A stretch of DNA of 64,000 bases from Bradyrhizobium sp. DOA9. GTDB taxonomy: Bacteria > Pseudomonadota > Alphaproteobacteria > Rhizobiales > Xanthobacteraceae. This document shows positions 23,282 through 32,474 of this stretch, one piece after another. The notes beneath the pieces were generated by a model that was not told the DNA's origin, did no database searches, and saw only the letters and a list, made by a program, of their open reading frames with translations. The stretch is taken from NCBI RefSeq assembly GCF_000617845.2, contig NZ_DF820426.1, positions 1 through 64,000 on the forward strand. The letters run 5' to 3'. Positions within the stretch are counted from its first letter, which is position 1. Each line of letters starts with the position of its first letter. The translations under genes were made by a program, and so were the position numbers.

Positions 23282-24880
23282 TCAAGCCGTTCTGAAGCGC
23301 GCGAGCTCCTCTCCGGTTTTTGCATCGTGGGCGTGAACGGTGCAGACGAGGCAAGAATCATAGGAGCGGCAAACATGGCCTACCTCGACAGGATCGGTCG
23401 GATCCTTGATGGGAGATCCGATCAGGGCCTGCTCCATCGGTCCTCGCGTGCCATCAGCTGCCCGTGGCCCAACGTTCCAGGTCGTCGGAGCAATGATCTG
23501 GTAGTTCTTGATCTTGCCGTCCTTGACCTCGATCCAGTGGCAGAGAGCCCCGCGGATCGCCTCAGTCGCGCCCCAGCCGCGTCCATCCCGCTCGCTCGGC
23601 TTGATGTACCAGGGATCGTTCAGGCGGAATTCACGAAGCGCATGTTCAGCCTGCCGATAGAGCTTCACACCTTCATGCATGCGGGCAAAATGCCTTAACA
23701 TCACGCTGGCGCCGCCGAGCTTCTTGTACATATCGAGCACCAGCGGATCGTAATGCTGCCAGGACTCGCCATGCTTGCCCCCGGCGATCAGCTGCCGCGA
23801 TAGCGGTCCTGCCTCAAGGCGTCCGTTTTCGTCATGCCGGACCGCGGTTGACCAGGAATATTTGCCACCCATATCAACGGCGTTCTTCTGGGTCGGCACG
23901 GTCTTGCGGTCGAACGGATGCAGGCCGCCGGGCTCGTCGTACCACGCGTGCGCGGTGTCTTCCCGCGTGAACTTCTGGTCCATCAGCTTGAAGGCATCGG
24001 TATGACCGTCATAGACGCCGCTCTTCATAATCAGGGCGGCATTGCGGCCGTCGATCGTCGGCTTCTGGTACTTGTCTTCGTGCGGCAGATATCCCCATGA
24101 CACGAAGCGCCCGTGACCATGGCCATATTTGTCCATGCCGCAGTCGAGACTCATCCGCCAGAACATGCCAAGGTCTGAGTTGGCATGTTGCGGCTTCTCA
24201 TCGAGCCAGGCCATGAAGTCGTCGTAGCTCTTGATCTCCTCGTAACGCTCGAGCGAGCAGCCGAGCCAGACCTTCTCCATCCATTCGCGACGGAAGTACT
24301 CGAGGATCGACCAGGCTCGCGTCACGTCGGTGAGCGTCGGCGCACACATCACGCCGCCCGGGACCATGTAGCTCGAGTGCGGCCACTGGCCGCCCAGCAG
24401 CGCATAGATCTCGACCGGCTTGCCAGAGATGGTCACTCCAATTTCGTAATTCGTCCCGGTGAACGGCGCGTAGCGCTTGACCGCCTCCTCGTAGTATTTC
24501 GAGCCCGAGTAGTTCTTGTGGGTGTAGTCGATCATGAAGAGCCCATAATGATGGCGCGGGAGGCTCTGCAGGCTTTCCACCAGCTGGCCGAGATTTCGTG
24601 CCAGGATCGCGTTGCGCGGCACTTCAGTCTGCCACGCCGTGTCGAGCGCCCAGGCGGCACAGGTCAGGTGCGAGGCGCCGCAGATGCCGCAAGCTCGTGG
24701 CGTTACCACCAGACCAGCTTGAGGATCCTTGTCCCGCAGGATGATTTCGAACCCGCGGAACAATTCGGCTTGTGTCCAGGCATCGACCACGACGCCGTCC
24801 TGGATATTGACTCGGACGTCAAGGTCGCCTTCGACCCGGCCGACCGGCGAGATGTCGAGTGTTTGTACTGCTGATGGCAT
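23282..24880 (-). CDS. hupL: [NiFe]-hydrogenase large subunit, group 1h-like
   Basis: A 532-residue catalytic subunit. The L1 motif RACGICGASH provides Cys64 and Cys67, and the C-terminal L2 motif DSCLVCTVH provides Cys510 and Cys513. His516 is followed by a 16-residue extension for HupD to remove. L2 begins D-S-C rather than the usual D-P-C. The internal segments PRHHYGLFMIDYTHKNY, SGKPVEIYALLGGQWPHSS and APTTWNVGPR match the actinobacterial-type, high-affinity/oxygen-insensitive group 1h enzymes as I remember them; group 1f is the main alternative. It oxidises H2, possibly at trace levels, with electrons leaving via the small subunit. Confidence 0.93.
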   Translation of the reverse strand: MPSAVQTLDISPVGRVEGDLDVRVNIQDGVVVDAWTQAELFRGFEIILRDKDPQAGLVVTPRACGICGASHLTCAAWALDTAWQTEVPRNAILARNLGQLVESLQSLPRHHYGLFMIDYTHKNYSGSKYYEEAVKRYAPFTGTNYEIGVTISGKPVEIYALLGGQWPHSSYMVPGGVMCAPTLTDVTRAWSILEYFRREWMEKVWLGCSLERYEEIKSYDDFMAWLDEKPQHANSDLGMFWRMSLDCGMDKYGHGHGRFVSWGYLPHEDKYQKPTIDGRNAALIMKSGVYDGHTDAFKLMDQKFTREDTAHAWYDEPGGLHPFDRKTVPTQKNAVDMGGKYSWSTAVRHDENGRLEAGPLSRQLIAGGKHGESWQHYDPLVLDMYKKLGGASVMLRHFARMHEGVKLYRQAEHALREFRLNDPWYIKPSERDGRGWGATEAIRGALCHWIEVKDGKIKNYQIIAPTTWNVGPRAADGTRGPMEQALIGSPIKDPTDPVEVGHVCRSYDSCLVCTVHAHDAKTGEELARFRTA

Positions 24881-24946
24881 GAGGTTAAGTCCCTAATCAC
24901 TAATAGCGAGAGCAATGGGTGCGCGAGCAAGCTGGAGGCATCCTCG

Positions 24947-25912
24947 TTAGACGACGAAGATGTCCTCTTCAGCCCACGCTGGAGAGGCCGCCTTCGCGGC
25001 GGCGGTCAGCTTGATGTAGCCGGACTTGTCGACGCCCGATGGCAGGTCCTTCGGCACGCCCATCAGGGTTTGGGTCTTGAACACCGTTCCCGGCGCCAGC
25101 TCAAAGAAGGGAAACTCCGGCTCGGTGCAGCCCATGCAGGGCATGCCGGCTCGGGTCTTTGACGACTGACGATTCCACAGGATGCGGTTACAGGGCGAAT
25201 GAGTCATCGGCCCGCGGCAACCGAGATCGTAGAACAGGCACCCCTTGCGTTGCCCGTATTCCGTGGCCGACACCTTGTAGGCAAAGTGCATGTTACGGGT
25301 ACAGCCGGTCTGGGTGAAGCTCGTGAAGAATGTCTTCGGGCGCTGAAACTCATCGAGCGAGAGGTCCGCGCCGCGGCCAGTTGCCACCGCAACGACAATT
25401 TGCGTGATCCAGTCCGGATGCGCCGGGCATCCCGGCACGTTGATCACGGGCAGCCCCGCCTTCGATTTGTAGTTTGCGCCAAGAAATCCGCCGTGCTGGC
25501 GCTTGAGGAATTGCAATCCCTGGCTCTCGGACGGATTTGGCACAGTCGCGGGAATGCCGCCCCACGTCGCGCAATCGCCGATCGCGACCGTATAGCCGGC
25601 GACTTTCGCAAGATCGCTCACCCAGTCCTTCATGGGCCGGCCTGCGAAACGATTCCACTCGCCCGTGCCATTCGGTGCGTTGACCACCGTGCCCTCAAAG
25701 ACAAAAATGTCGAGCGGCATTTGCCCTGACGTCAGGGCCTTCAGGAGCCTCTGCAGATTTTCGCCAAGCTCAAGGCCCAGCGAAGGATGCCATAAGACGT
25801 TAATGCCAAAATCGGTTACGAGATCACAGGCGCTTGGCTCCTCGGCGTTGAGAAACGACATCGTGTTGCCGGAGCATGCTCCCCCCTGGAGCCAAAGAAG
25901 ATTAGCCATCAT
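24947..25912 (-). CDS. hupS: [NiFe]-hydrogenase small subunit, group 1h-like, no Tat signal
   Basis: A 321-residue iron-sulfur subunit. It begins MMANLLWLQGGACSGNTMSF, i.e. directly with the mature domain: there is no RRxFxK Tat signal, and there is no C-terminal membrane helix. The usual proximal-cluster C-x2-C is C-x2-N here, while NAEEPSACD offers an alternative ligand set; actinobacterial-type enzymes use three Cys and one Asp. Further ligands are in IGDCATWGG, VPGCPAHPDW, QTGCTRN and the CRGPMTHSPC/PCMGC region. I choose the ATG at 25912 because GGAGGA lies just upstream; the GTG at 25924 is less likely. The enzyme should be cytoplasmic. A sigma-54 promoter lies about 50 bases upstream. 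Confidence 0.92.
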   Translation of the reverse strand: MMANLLWLQGGACSGNTMSFLNAEEPSACDLVTDFGINVLWHPSLGLELGENLQRLLKALTSGQMPLDIFVFEGTVVNAPNGTGEWNRFAGRPMKDWVSDLAKVAGYTVAIGDCATWGGIPATVPNPSESQGLQFLKRQHGGFLGANYKSKAGLPVINVPGCPAHPDWITQIVVAVATGRGADLSLDEFQRPKTFFTSFTQTGCTRNMHFAYKVSATEYGQRKGCLFYDLGCRGPMTHSPCNRILWNRQSSKTRAGMPCMGCTEPEFPFFELAPGTVFKTQTLMGVPKDLPSGVDKSGYIKLTAAAKAASPAWAEEDIFVV

Positions 25913-25961
25913 TTCCTCCACCAAAAAAGACGCACTAGCGCGGCATCTTGGTGAAGGAGGA

Positions 25962-25976
25962 GCAATTCCCGTGCCG
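25962..25976 (-). promoter_or_regulatory. Sigma-54 (-24/-12) promoter of the hydrogenase operon
   Basis: Read on the minus strand, CGGCAC-GGGAA-TTGC fits the sigma-54 consensus TGGCAC-N5-TTGC at all positions but the first. The invariant GG and GC pairs have exact spacing. It ends about 50 bases before the small-subunit ATG, and the sigma-54 activator gene lies just upstream. Transcription would start near 25950. Confidence 0.8.
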
Positions 25977-26203
25977 AAGGACTGATGGGCTGAAATACGC
26001 TGGGATTCCGCGATTCTTGGATAAGACCTCTTGCAGCGAGCAGTTTTCAGGTCGGCCGGCCGTGCATACTAGCTTTGCTATGCATAGATGCTTTTCAAAT
26101 CTAACATCGACGGGGAGACGTCGGCGCCTCGATCAAGTCACGCCGATACTGGGGCACGACAAATGCCACCGGCAGACTCTCGCATCGCAACATGCGTGAG
26201 AAA

Positions 26204-26452
26204 TCAGCCGTGGCGATTTCCGCAGACAGGACAGCCGACCTCCAAGAGATAGCCGTACCAGATGCCCTCGCAACGGCTGCACCAATGTCCGGTCATCTGG
26301 CGCTCCGGCAAGCCCAGACTGGTCGATAACTGACTCACTCCGAGATCCCTAAAGGGCGTTCTGCTGCCAGGCGGTGAAACCCGTGATTGGGGGAATCGCA
26401 CGAGGTTCATCGAAGAGCCCAAATCTGTCGAATCCCGGCTATCGGCCATCAT
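26204..26452 (-). CDS. Small zinc-ribbon protein
   Basis: An 82-residue protein whose C-terminus has WCSRCEGIWYGYLLEVGCPVCGN, two CxxC knuckles forming a rubredoxin- or zinc-ribbon-like site. The N-terminal 50 residues are polar and probably disordered. It starts 6 bases after the sigma-54 activator stop with a GAGAGGCG site, so it should be co-transcribed with the regulator rather than with the structural genes. Function unknown. Confidence 0.6.
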   Translation of the reverse strand: MMADSRDSTDLGSSMNLVRFPQSRVSPPGSRTPFRDLGVSQLSTSLGLPERQMTGHWCSRCEGIWYGYLLEVGCPVCGNRHG

Positions 26453-26458
26453 CGCCTC

Positions 26459-27904
26459 TCAATCCGCCTCATCGAGACTGTATCTCTTGATCTTGTTCGC
26501 AAGTCCAACGCGCGAGAGGCCCAACTCGTTCGCAGCCTTACTTTGATTCCAGCGATGTCGCGAAAGAACCTCACCAACGACCTGCTTTTCCAAGCATTCG
26601 ACCTTGTCCTTCAGGGTGCTTCCCTGCAAGACGTAACCACCCGCAGAATTGAAGCGAACGCGTGGCGAGGCAGCCAGGATCGCAGGCGACATGTGCTTGG
26701 TCGTAAGGTACTCGCCCTCATCCGTGAGCGAGACCATGCGGCGGATCTCGTTCTCTAGCTCCCGCACATTCCCTGGAAACTCGTAGGCGACCAGCTTCTC
26801 CAGCACGGCAGCGGAAATGCCGAGGATCTTTCGTCCCATCGCGTCGCTGTGTTTGGCGGCGAAGAACTCGGCGAGCACTGGAATATCGTCAGGCCGATCG
26901 CAGAGGGACGGTACCTCCAGTTCAAATCCGCGCAGGCGGAAATAGAGATCTTGCCGAAACTCGCCAGAGGCGACGAGTGCCCGGAGCGGGCGGTTGGAGG
27001 CGGCGATGACGCGAACGTTGCTGGTCACGACCTTGTCCGAACCAAGCGGCTTCACTTCTCCTTCCTGCAGGAAGCGAAGCAGACTCACCTGGAAGGACGG
27101 CGAGACTTCGGATATTTCGTCAAGAAAGACGGTCCCTCTGTCGGCGGCGCGGAACAGGCCGAGCCGATCAGAGACCGCTCCTGTAAAGGCGCCGCGCTTG
27201 TGGCCAAACAGTTCGGACTGCAAGAGCTCATCGGACATGCCGCCGCAGTTTTGAACCAACAAGGGACTGTCGCGGCGCATCGAGTTGTAATGAATGGCGC
27301 GTGCGAGCAGTTCCTTGCCTGTGCCCGTCGTCCCCTGGATCAGGATCGGCAGCTCCGTCTTTGCCGCTTTTCGCGCGACCTCGCATAGATCGTGCAGCTT
27401 CTCGCTGACATAAACCAGCTTCTCGAACCGACGGCTCTCAGGATGCAGTGGCAAGGTCTGGCGCGGTTGGACACCGGCAGCGTCGGCTGGAAACTTGAAC
27501 TCGCGCGTCAACAGGCGGTGTCGCCGAGCGAGTTCGCGCGCTTCCAGACCGCGCTCGACCATGAGACCGATCTGCTTGGCATCGAGCGGCTTTCGGATGA
27601 GCTGGTAGATGCCGGCTGGCGCCATCTCGCGGTGACCGACATCCGTTCTCGCCTCAAGCGCGAGAATCCGAATGACGTCGGGATGCGAAATCCGTAGATC
27701 TACGAGGAACTTGAGGCCCTTCCCCTCGGCACCATACTCGACGAGAGCAATATCCACGTGGGCGTCGGCAAGAGCGGCCGAGGCGCTCTCGACTGAGTCG
27801 GCTGTCAGGACCCGGTAGTCGTATTCGTCAGACAACGTCTCTGCGATGGCGGCCCACTCGGAGCCGCTTCGCACGACGATCAATACGGTTCCCAGTTCGC
27901 CCAT
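26459..27904 (-). CDS. Sigma-54-dependent activator, HoxA/HupR-like, degenerate receiver
   Basis: A 481-residue NtrC-family protein. The receiver-like domain (1-120) lacks the acidic pair (VVRSG where VVDDE is usual) and has Glu56 where the phospho-accepting Asp should be, while Lys105 is retained, so normal phosphorylation control looks lost. The AAA+ domain is intact: GTTGTGKE (191-198), GAFTGA loop (238-243) that contacts sigma-54, FLDEISEVSP and AASNRPL. A Fis-type HTH ends the protein (NQSKAANELGLSRVGLANKI). Position just upstream of a sigma-54 promoter makes it the likely activator of the hydrogenase operon. A perfect 21-bp palindrome lies directly before its start. Confidence 0.9.
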   Translation of the reverse strand: MGELGTVLIVVRSGSEWAAIAETLSDEYDYRVLTADSVESASAALADAHVDIALVEYGAEGKGLKFLVDLRISHPDVIRILALEARTDVGHREMAPAGIYQLIRKPLDAKQIGLMVERGLEARELARRHRLLTREFKFPADAAGVQPRQTLPLHPESRRFEKLVYVSEKLHDLCEVARKAAKTELPILIQGTTGTGKELLARAIHYNSMRRDSPLLVQNCGGMSDELLQSELFGHKRGAFTGAVSDRLGLFRAADRGTVFLDEISEVSPSFQVSLLRFLQEGEVKPLGSDKVVTSNVRVIAASNRPLRALVASGEFRQDLYFRLRGFELEVPSLCDRPDDIPVLAEFFAAKHSDAMGRKILGISAAVLEKLVAYEFPGNVRELENEIRRMVSLTDEGEYLTTKHMSPAILAASPRVRFNSAGGYVLQGSTLKDKVECLEKQVVGEVLSRHRWNQSKAANELGLSRVGLANKIKRYSLDEAD

Positions 27905-27910
27905 GCAACA

Positions 27911-27931
27911 TACTTTTCAAATTGAAAAGTA
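27911..27931. promoter_or_regulatory. 21-bp perfect palindrome before the activator gene
   Basis: TACTTTTCAA and TTGAAAAGTA are 10-bp perfect arms around a single central A. The site ends 7 bases before the activator ATG, where it would cover the leader or promoter. It suits a dimeric repressor or autoregulation, and could also serve the divergent gene at 28098. Confidence 0.65.
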
Positions 27932-28097
27932 GGTTAGCTATGACTGCAAAATAAATCAACGCGGTTTCCTGCTCCGCATCCGATGCAATCCGGCGGGTCA
28001 ACCGCCGATTAACCTCGGCAACAATTCGGGCTGGACCCGCAACCTGTTTAAAGGTTTGCGACCTTAGCCTTGCATCCTCACTGTTGGGGCAGTGCAT

Positions 28098-29906
28098 ATG
28101 GGTTCTCGGCTCAATCTCATCGCAACGGCCATCACCCGGCGCTTGGACAACGCGCAGACATGGTGGACCGGCACTCGGGATGGTCTCGGCTCGGGTGTTT
28201 CTCCGAGTGATCCGAGCCGTCAGGAACGACTCCAACATGATAACGATCGGTTGCGGCGCGAACTCAAGCGCTTAAGTGATTTTCTCGACACCTCTTCGGA
28301 AATCGTCTGGGAAACGGACGAGCAACTGATGATCACGAGCGGCAAGTCCGAGCTCGCCCTGCCGGCTGACCATATCGGGATCAAGCTCGCTGAAGCGCTG
28401 CGGGTTAATCCACTCGCGAGCGAATCCTGGCTGGCGTATCTGCAGACTCTTGCAAATCGACGTCCGTTCCGAGGTTTCGAGATTTGTGTACGAAAACCCG
28501 ATGAAGGCGAGGTTTGGCTCGAAATCAACGGCAATCCGACATTTGCGAGAGGACGATTTACGGGCTATCGCGGGACGTGCCGTAACGTCACCCAGCGCAA
28601 ACGTCATGAGGCCCAAATCGCTTTTCTGGCCAACCATGATCCGCTGACGAAACTTGCCAATCGGCGCCGCTTTCACGAACTGACCGAGCGCGCTATCGCT
28701 ACGCTTGGCCGCCACGGTCGTATCGCCGTCCTGTGCCTCGACCTCGACGGCTTCAAGAACGTCAACGATACTCTCGGTCACGGCGTCGGAGACGTGCTGC
28801 TGCTCGCGGTCGCCGATCGGTTGAGAGCCTGTGCGAACGAAACAGATATCGTTGCTCGCCTTGGTGGTGATGAGTTCGCAGTGTTGCGCGTCGACCCGGC
28901 AGATCCTGACGACGCGCGCCGATTGGCCCAAAGCATCCTCGCCTCGATCGGCGAGCCCTACCTTTTAGACGACCACCGCGTGATCATCGGCACCAGCATA
29001 GGCATCACCATCGCATCCCCTTCGGACGCAAAAACGCACGAGGTGATCAAGAATGCCGACGTCGCCCTCTACCAGTCAAAAGCTGATGGACGCGGCACCT
29101 ATCGTGTCTTCCACAGCCAGATGAACACGCGCCTGCAGGAGCGCCGGGCCCTCGAAGGGGACCTGCGATCGGCCCTGGAACTCGGCCAGTTCGAACTCTA
29201 CTACCAGCCCATCATGAATATCGCGTCGAAGCGTGTCGTAGCCTTTGAGGCTCTGCTCCGTTGGCATCATCCCCTGAAGGGCATGATATCGCCTGCGACA
29301 TTCATTCCGCTCGCCGAAGAGACCGGGCTCATCGTGCCCATTGGCGACTGGGTCTTGCGGCAAGCCTGCTCCGATGCATCGTCCTGGTCGAACGATGTGC
29401 GGGTCGGGGTAAACCTGTCGCCGGTCCAGTTCAGGCATGGTTCCTTGGAATTGTCGGTCACGCGCGCTCTCGCTGCGGCCAGCCTGCACGGATCCCGACT
29501 GGAGCTTGAAATTACCGAGAGCATCCTGTTGCACGACGAGGAGATGACGCGCGATATCCTCAACAGATTGCGTGTATTGGGAGTTCAGATTGCCATCGAC
29601 GACTTCGGAACCGGCTTTTCCGCGCTGAACTATTTGCGGACATTCCCGCTGGACAAGATCAAGATCGATCAATCATTCGTTCGCGACCTTAGCGACAAGA
29701 AAAATGCCGCTGCCATCGTCAGGGCGATCTCGGAACTCGGTCACGCGTTGGACATGACGGTGGTCGCGGAAGGGGTCGAAACGTCCGAGCAGCTTAGGAT
29801 ACTGGGCGACCAGCAGTGCACCGAGGCGCAAGGCTATTTCATTGCCCGGCCTCAGCCGGCAGCAGGGCTGACGCGCCTGCTCGAGGCAACCACCGTGGCC
29901 GCGTGA
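28098..29906 (+). CDS. PAS-GGDEF-EAL cyclic-di-GMP enzyme
   Basis: A 602-residue signalling protein. The N-terminal region has a short coiled coil (RLQHDNDRLRRELKRLSDFL) and a PAS-like domain (FLDTSSEIVWETDEQ to GYRGTCRNVTQRKR). The diguanylate cyclase domain has an intact GGDEF motif (256-260). The phosphodiesterase domain has EALLRWHHP, NLSPVQF, ITESILL, DDFGTGFSALN, KIDQSFVRDL and EGVETSEQ, so both activities could be active. No membrane segment is seen. It is divergent from the hydrogenase activator across 193 bases; a functional tie to hydrogenase is possible but unsupported. The ATG at 28098 is preferred to a GTG at 28092. Confidence 0.92.
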   Translation: MGSRLNLIATAITRRLDNAQTWWTGTRDGLGSGVSPSDPSRQERLQHDNDRLRRELKRLSDFLDTSSEIVWETDEQLMITSGKSELALPADHIGIKLAEALRVNPLASESWLAYLQTLANRRPFRGFEICVRKPDEGEVWLEINGNPTFARGRFTGYRGTCRNVTQRKRHEAQIAFLANHDPLTKLANRRRFHELTERAIATLGRHGRIAVLCLDLDGFKNVNDTLGHGVGDVLLLAVADRLRACANETDIVARLGGDEFAVLRVDPADPDDARRLAQSILASIGEPYLLDDHRVIIGTSIGITIASPSDAKTHEVIKNADVALYQSKADGRGTYRVFHSQMNTRLQERRALEGDLRSALELGQFELYYQPIMNIASKRVVAFEALLRWHHPLKGMISPATFIPLAEETGLIVPIGDWVLRQACSDASSWSNDVRVGVNLSPVQFRHGSLELSVTRALAAASLHGSRLELEITESILLHDEEMTRDILNRLRVLGVQIAIDDFGTGFSALNYLRTFPLDKIKIDQSFVRDLSDKKNAAAIVRAISELGHALDMTVVAEGVETSEQLRILGDQQCTEAQGYFIARPQPAAGLTRLLEATTVAA

Positions 29907-29928
29907 CCGACGCCTCCCATCCTGCTAA

Positions 29929-32307
29929 TCAGAACTGGCCCGCAATCGTCACCCGGAAGGCCAGCGGTTCGACCGGATGCAGTACGTAATCCGTCACGCC
30001 GTTCCGGCAGACAGCGCTTGGAGCGACCTGCACGGGATAGCAGAGATTGTAGAGCGTGTCGGTCTTTAGCATGGAGCCATAAGCGTACGTGATCTGGTTC
30101 GCCCTGGCATTTAAGAGATTGAGCACGTCGAGCTGGATGCGCCAGCCATTGTCCGCGCGGTAGCCGAGGCGGCCATTGAAGATGCTGGTCGCCGACGAGC
30201 GGAATGCGTAGTCTTCGGTGAGCGGGCTCGACGCCAGATAGCGCCAGCGTAACCCGCCGAACCAGCCAGTCTTCTCGCCGAGCGTGATGCCGGCGGAGGC
30301 CACCATCGGCGGCGCATTGGGAATGTAATTTCCGGGCGCGTTGCCGATCTGCGCCTGGGGGTATCCGGCCAACGAGGCATAGACGTCCGCCTGGTCGAAA
30401 TCATAGCCGCGGAAGCGCGCGTAAGTCATTGCAAGATCGGCATCGATGTCGATCCAGGAACGCGGGCGGTAGTGGTTGGTCCATTCGAAACCGTAGCGTC
30501 GGCTGGCGCGCGTCGCTTCGGTATCGCCGGCGTCACCCGAGAACAGGATCTCGGAATCCTGATCGAGGATGAAGAGGCTAAATGAGCTATCAAGGCCGGG
30601 AATGATTCGGCTGCGGACCCCAACCTCCGCGCCGCGCGTGCGCACCAGCAGCGGCGATGGCAAGAGTTTTGTCGTGGGATCGCTCGGATCTTCCGTCGTG
30701 GTCGCCCCGCGCGCATCGTTCGAATGCATGCCGTAGCCGGCGCCGAGAAAGAATTCGGTCTGGTTGAACGGGCCCAGCACCATCCTGAACTTCGGACTGC
30801 CGAGCGACGCATCAACATAACCTGAATTGTTGGAATTGAACAGCGAGGTGACGTCGGCGTTGTAGTAATCGCCGCGCCAGCCGACCGTGGTCCGCAGCCA
30901 GTCGGTCCAGCGGACGGTGTTCTCGGCATAGATGCCGACGCTGCCCTCGCCGACCTTGTCGCTGCGGATATTGGACAGGAAGCTGCGCTGGAACGTGTTG
31001 CTCAGCGCCAGATCGATCGCGTCATAGCGCGATTGCAGGCCGAAGGTCGTCTGCATCGGCAGGCCTGCGAACGAGCTATCCAGCGTGCGCGAGAAGTTGG
31101 CGCCGGCCATCAGGCGATCGTCGTGCTGGTGAAACTGGTCGCCGAGCACCGGATCGCTGAGGAAGTAGGTGAAGTTGTTGAAGAGGTCGAGCTGGCTCTT
31201 CACGACATAGGCGTTGGCCTTCCACGAGCCCGCGTCGTCGCTCTGCGCGACACGGCCCGAGAGCGCGAAACGGTTGGTGTTGCCGCCGTCGCTGGGATCC
31301 TCCGCGCCGAAGCGATTGAGGAAGCCCGACGTGATCGCGCGCTGCGGCACCTGGTCGGTGGAATTCCATCTGTTCGCATAGGCCATGCCGGTGACGGAGA
31401 CACCATCGGTCGCGGTGCCCTGGCTGTAGCGGACGAGGCCATTGAGCTTCTTCACGTCGTCCGGATTGACCCAAGGGCCGTTATAGGTGCCGAGTTCGCC
31501 GGCGACGAGCAGCGAGCCGTCACCGACTTTCGCGGAATCCATGCCGAGCAGGCGGCGATAGCCGAAGCTGCCGACGGTGACTTGCGCCAACCGCTTGGCG
31601 GTGCTGTCGATCAGGCCGATATGGATGCTGCCGACGGAGGCGAAATCGCCCTCGTCGGCGAAATACGGCCCCTTGCGCACATCCATCGCGCCGATGGTCT
31701 CGGGGATCAGCCAATTCAGGTCGGCATAGCCCTGGCCGTGCGCGTGGGTCCGCATGTTGACGGGGACATCGTCGACGTAAATGGCGAGATCGGTGCCGTG
31801 ATCGAGATTATAGCCGCGCAGGAAATACTGGTTGGCTTTGCCCTCACCGGAATGCTGGGTGACGATCAGCCCTGGCACGGCCTCGAGCGCCTCTCCCGGC
31901 CGCGTGAAGGTGCGCGCGTTGAGCGCCTCGCCCGAGAAGGTCATCTCGCTCGCCATGCTCGGTGGCGCTGCAGGTCCGGAGGCAGCTCCATGGGCAGCCG
32001 GCTCGGAAGCAGGCGCAGGATGCGCGGCTACGCGGGTGTTGCCAATAGGTCGCTTCCTTGCGCGATGAGACAACGAATACTTCCGCTGCCGAACCGCCTC
32101 GTCGCGCGTCACCTCGACGGGTGGCAGTTCGTGGACAGCCTGATCCCGCTCGGCGACCGCTCTATCCACATTTGCCAGCGTGATGAACGTACCCAATAAC
32201 ATCGGAGTACAGCACCCGCATGCACAGACGATCCGACGGAATCGAAAGCGCGGCTGCACCACACGCCGCGTCATCTCTCGATGAGCGAAATCTGGACTCT
32301 GATACAT
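29929..32307 (-). CDS. TonB-dependent outer-membrane receptor
   Basis: A 792-residue receptor. After a long, unusual N-terminus (hydrophobic segment MLLGTFITLAN, then a Pro/Ala-rich linker) comes the plug domain: LEAVPGLIVTQHSGEGKANQ, YFLRGYNLDHGTDLAIYVDD and VPVNMRTHAHGQGYADLNWL. The remaining about 550 residues are a beta-barrel ending in Phe (RVTIAGQF). The HAHGQGY motif and placement by a nickel-using enzyme would suit metal or metallophore uptake, but the substrate is not determined. Translation may begin at the ATG at 32307 or at 32274. Two palindromes lie 168-220 bases upstream. Confidence 0.88.
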   Translation of the reverse strand: MYQSPDFAHREMTRRVVQPRFRFRRIVCACGCCTPMLLGTFITLANVDRAVAERDQAVHELPPVEVTRDEAVRQRKYSLSHRARKRPIGNTRVAAHPAPASEPAAHGAASGPAAPPSMASEMTFSGEALNARTFTRPGEALEAVPGLIVTQHSGEGKANQYFLRGYNLDHGTDLAIYVDDVPVNMRTHAHGQGYADLNWLIPETIGAMDVRKGPYFADEGDFASVGSIHIGLIDSTAKRLAQVTVGSFGYRRLLGMDSAKVGDGSLLVAGELGTYNGPWVNPDDVKKLNGLVRYSQGTATDGVSVTGMAYANRWNSTDQVPQRAITSGFLNRFGAEDPSDGGNTNRFALSGRVAQSDDAGSWKANAYVVKSQLDLFNNFTYFLSDPVLGDQFHQHDDRLMAGANFSRTLDSSFAGLPMQTTFGLQSRYDAIDLALSNTFQRSFLSNIRSDKVGEGSVGIYAENTVRWTDWLRTTVGWRGDYYNADVTSLFNSNNSGYVDASLGSPKFRMVLGPFNQTEFFLGAGYGMHSNDARGATTTEDPSDPTTKLLPSPLLVRTRGAEVGVRSRIIPGLDSSFSLFILDQDSEILFSGDAGDTEATRASRRYGFEWTNHYRPRSWIDIDADLAMTYARFRGYDFDQADVYASLAGYPQAQIGNAPGNYIPNAPPMVASAGITLGEKTGWFGGLRWRYLASSPLTEDYAFRSSATSIFNGRLGYRADNGWRIQLDVLNLLNARANQITYAYGSMLKTDTLYNLCYPVQVAPSAVCRNGVTDYVLHPVEPLAFRVTIAGQF

Positions 32308-32474
32308 GAATTTACTCAACACACTTGAATAGAGAAGTCGGGCCGATAAGCAGCGCTACATGGCGTGCAGAAGCTACTCGCCCGCCCAAGCCCACACACA
32401 TATCTCGCAGGCTGAACGAAGCGATAAGAGGATGTCAATGATTTCTCATACTCCGTGTGCTCGTCTAGCAAAGA

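Noticed and set aside
31033..32199. Plus-strand open frame of 388 codons antisense to the TonB receptor
   Set aside because: Composition is the reverse image of the barrel-coding sequence (repetitive Val/Glu/Arg); no family features.
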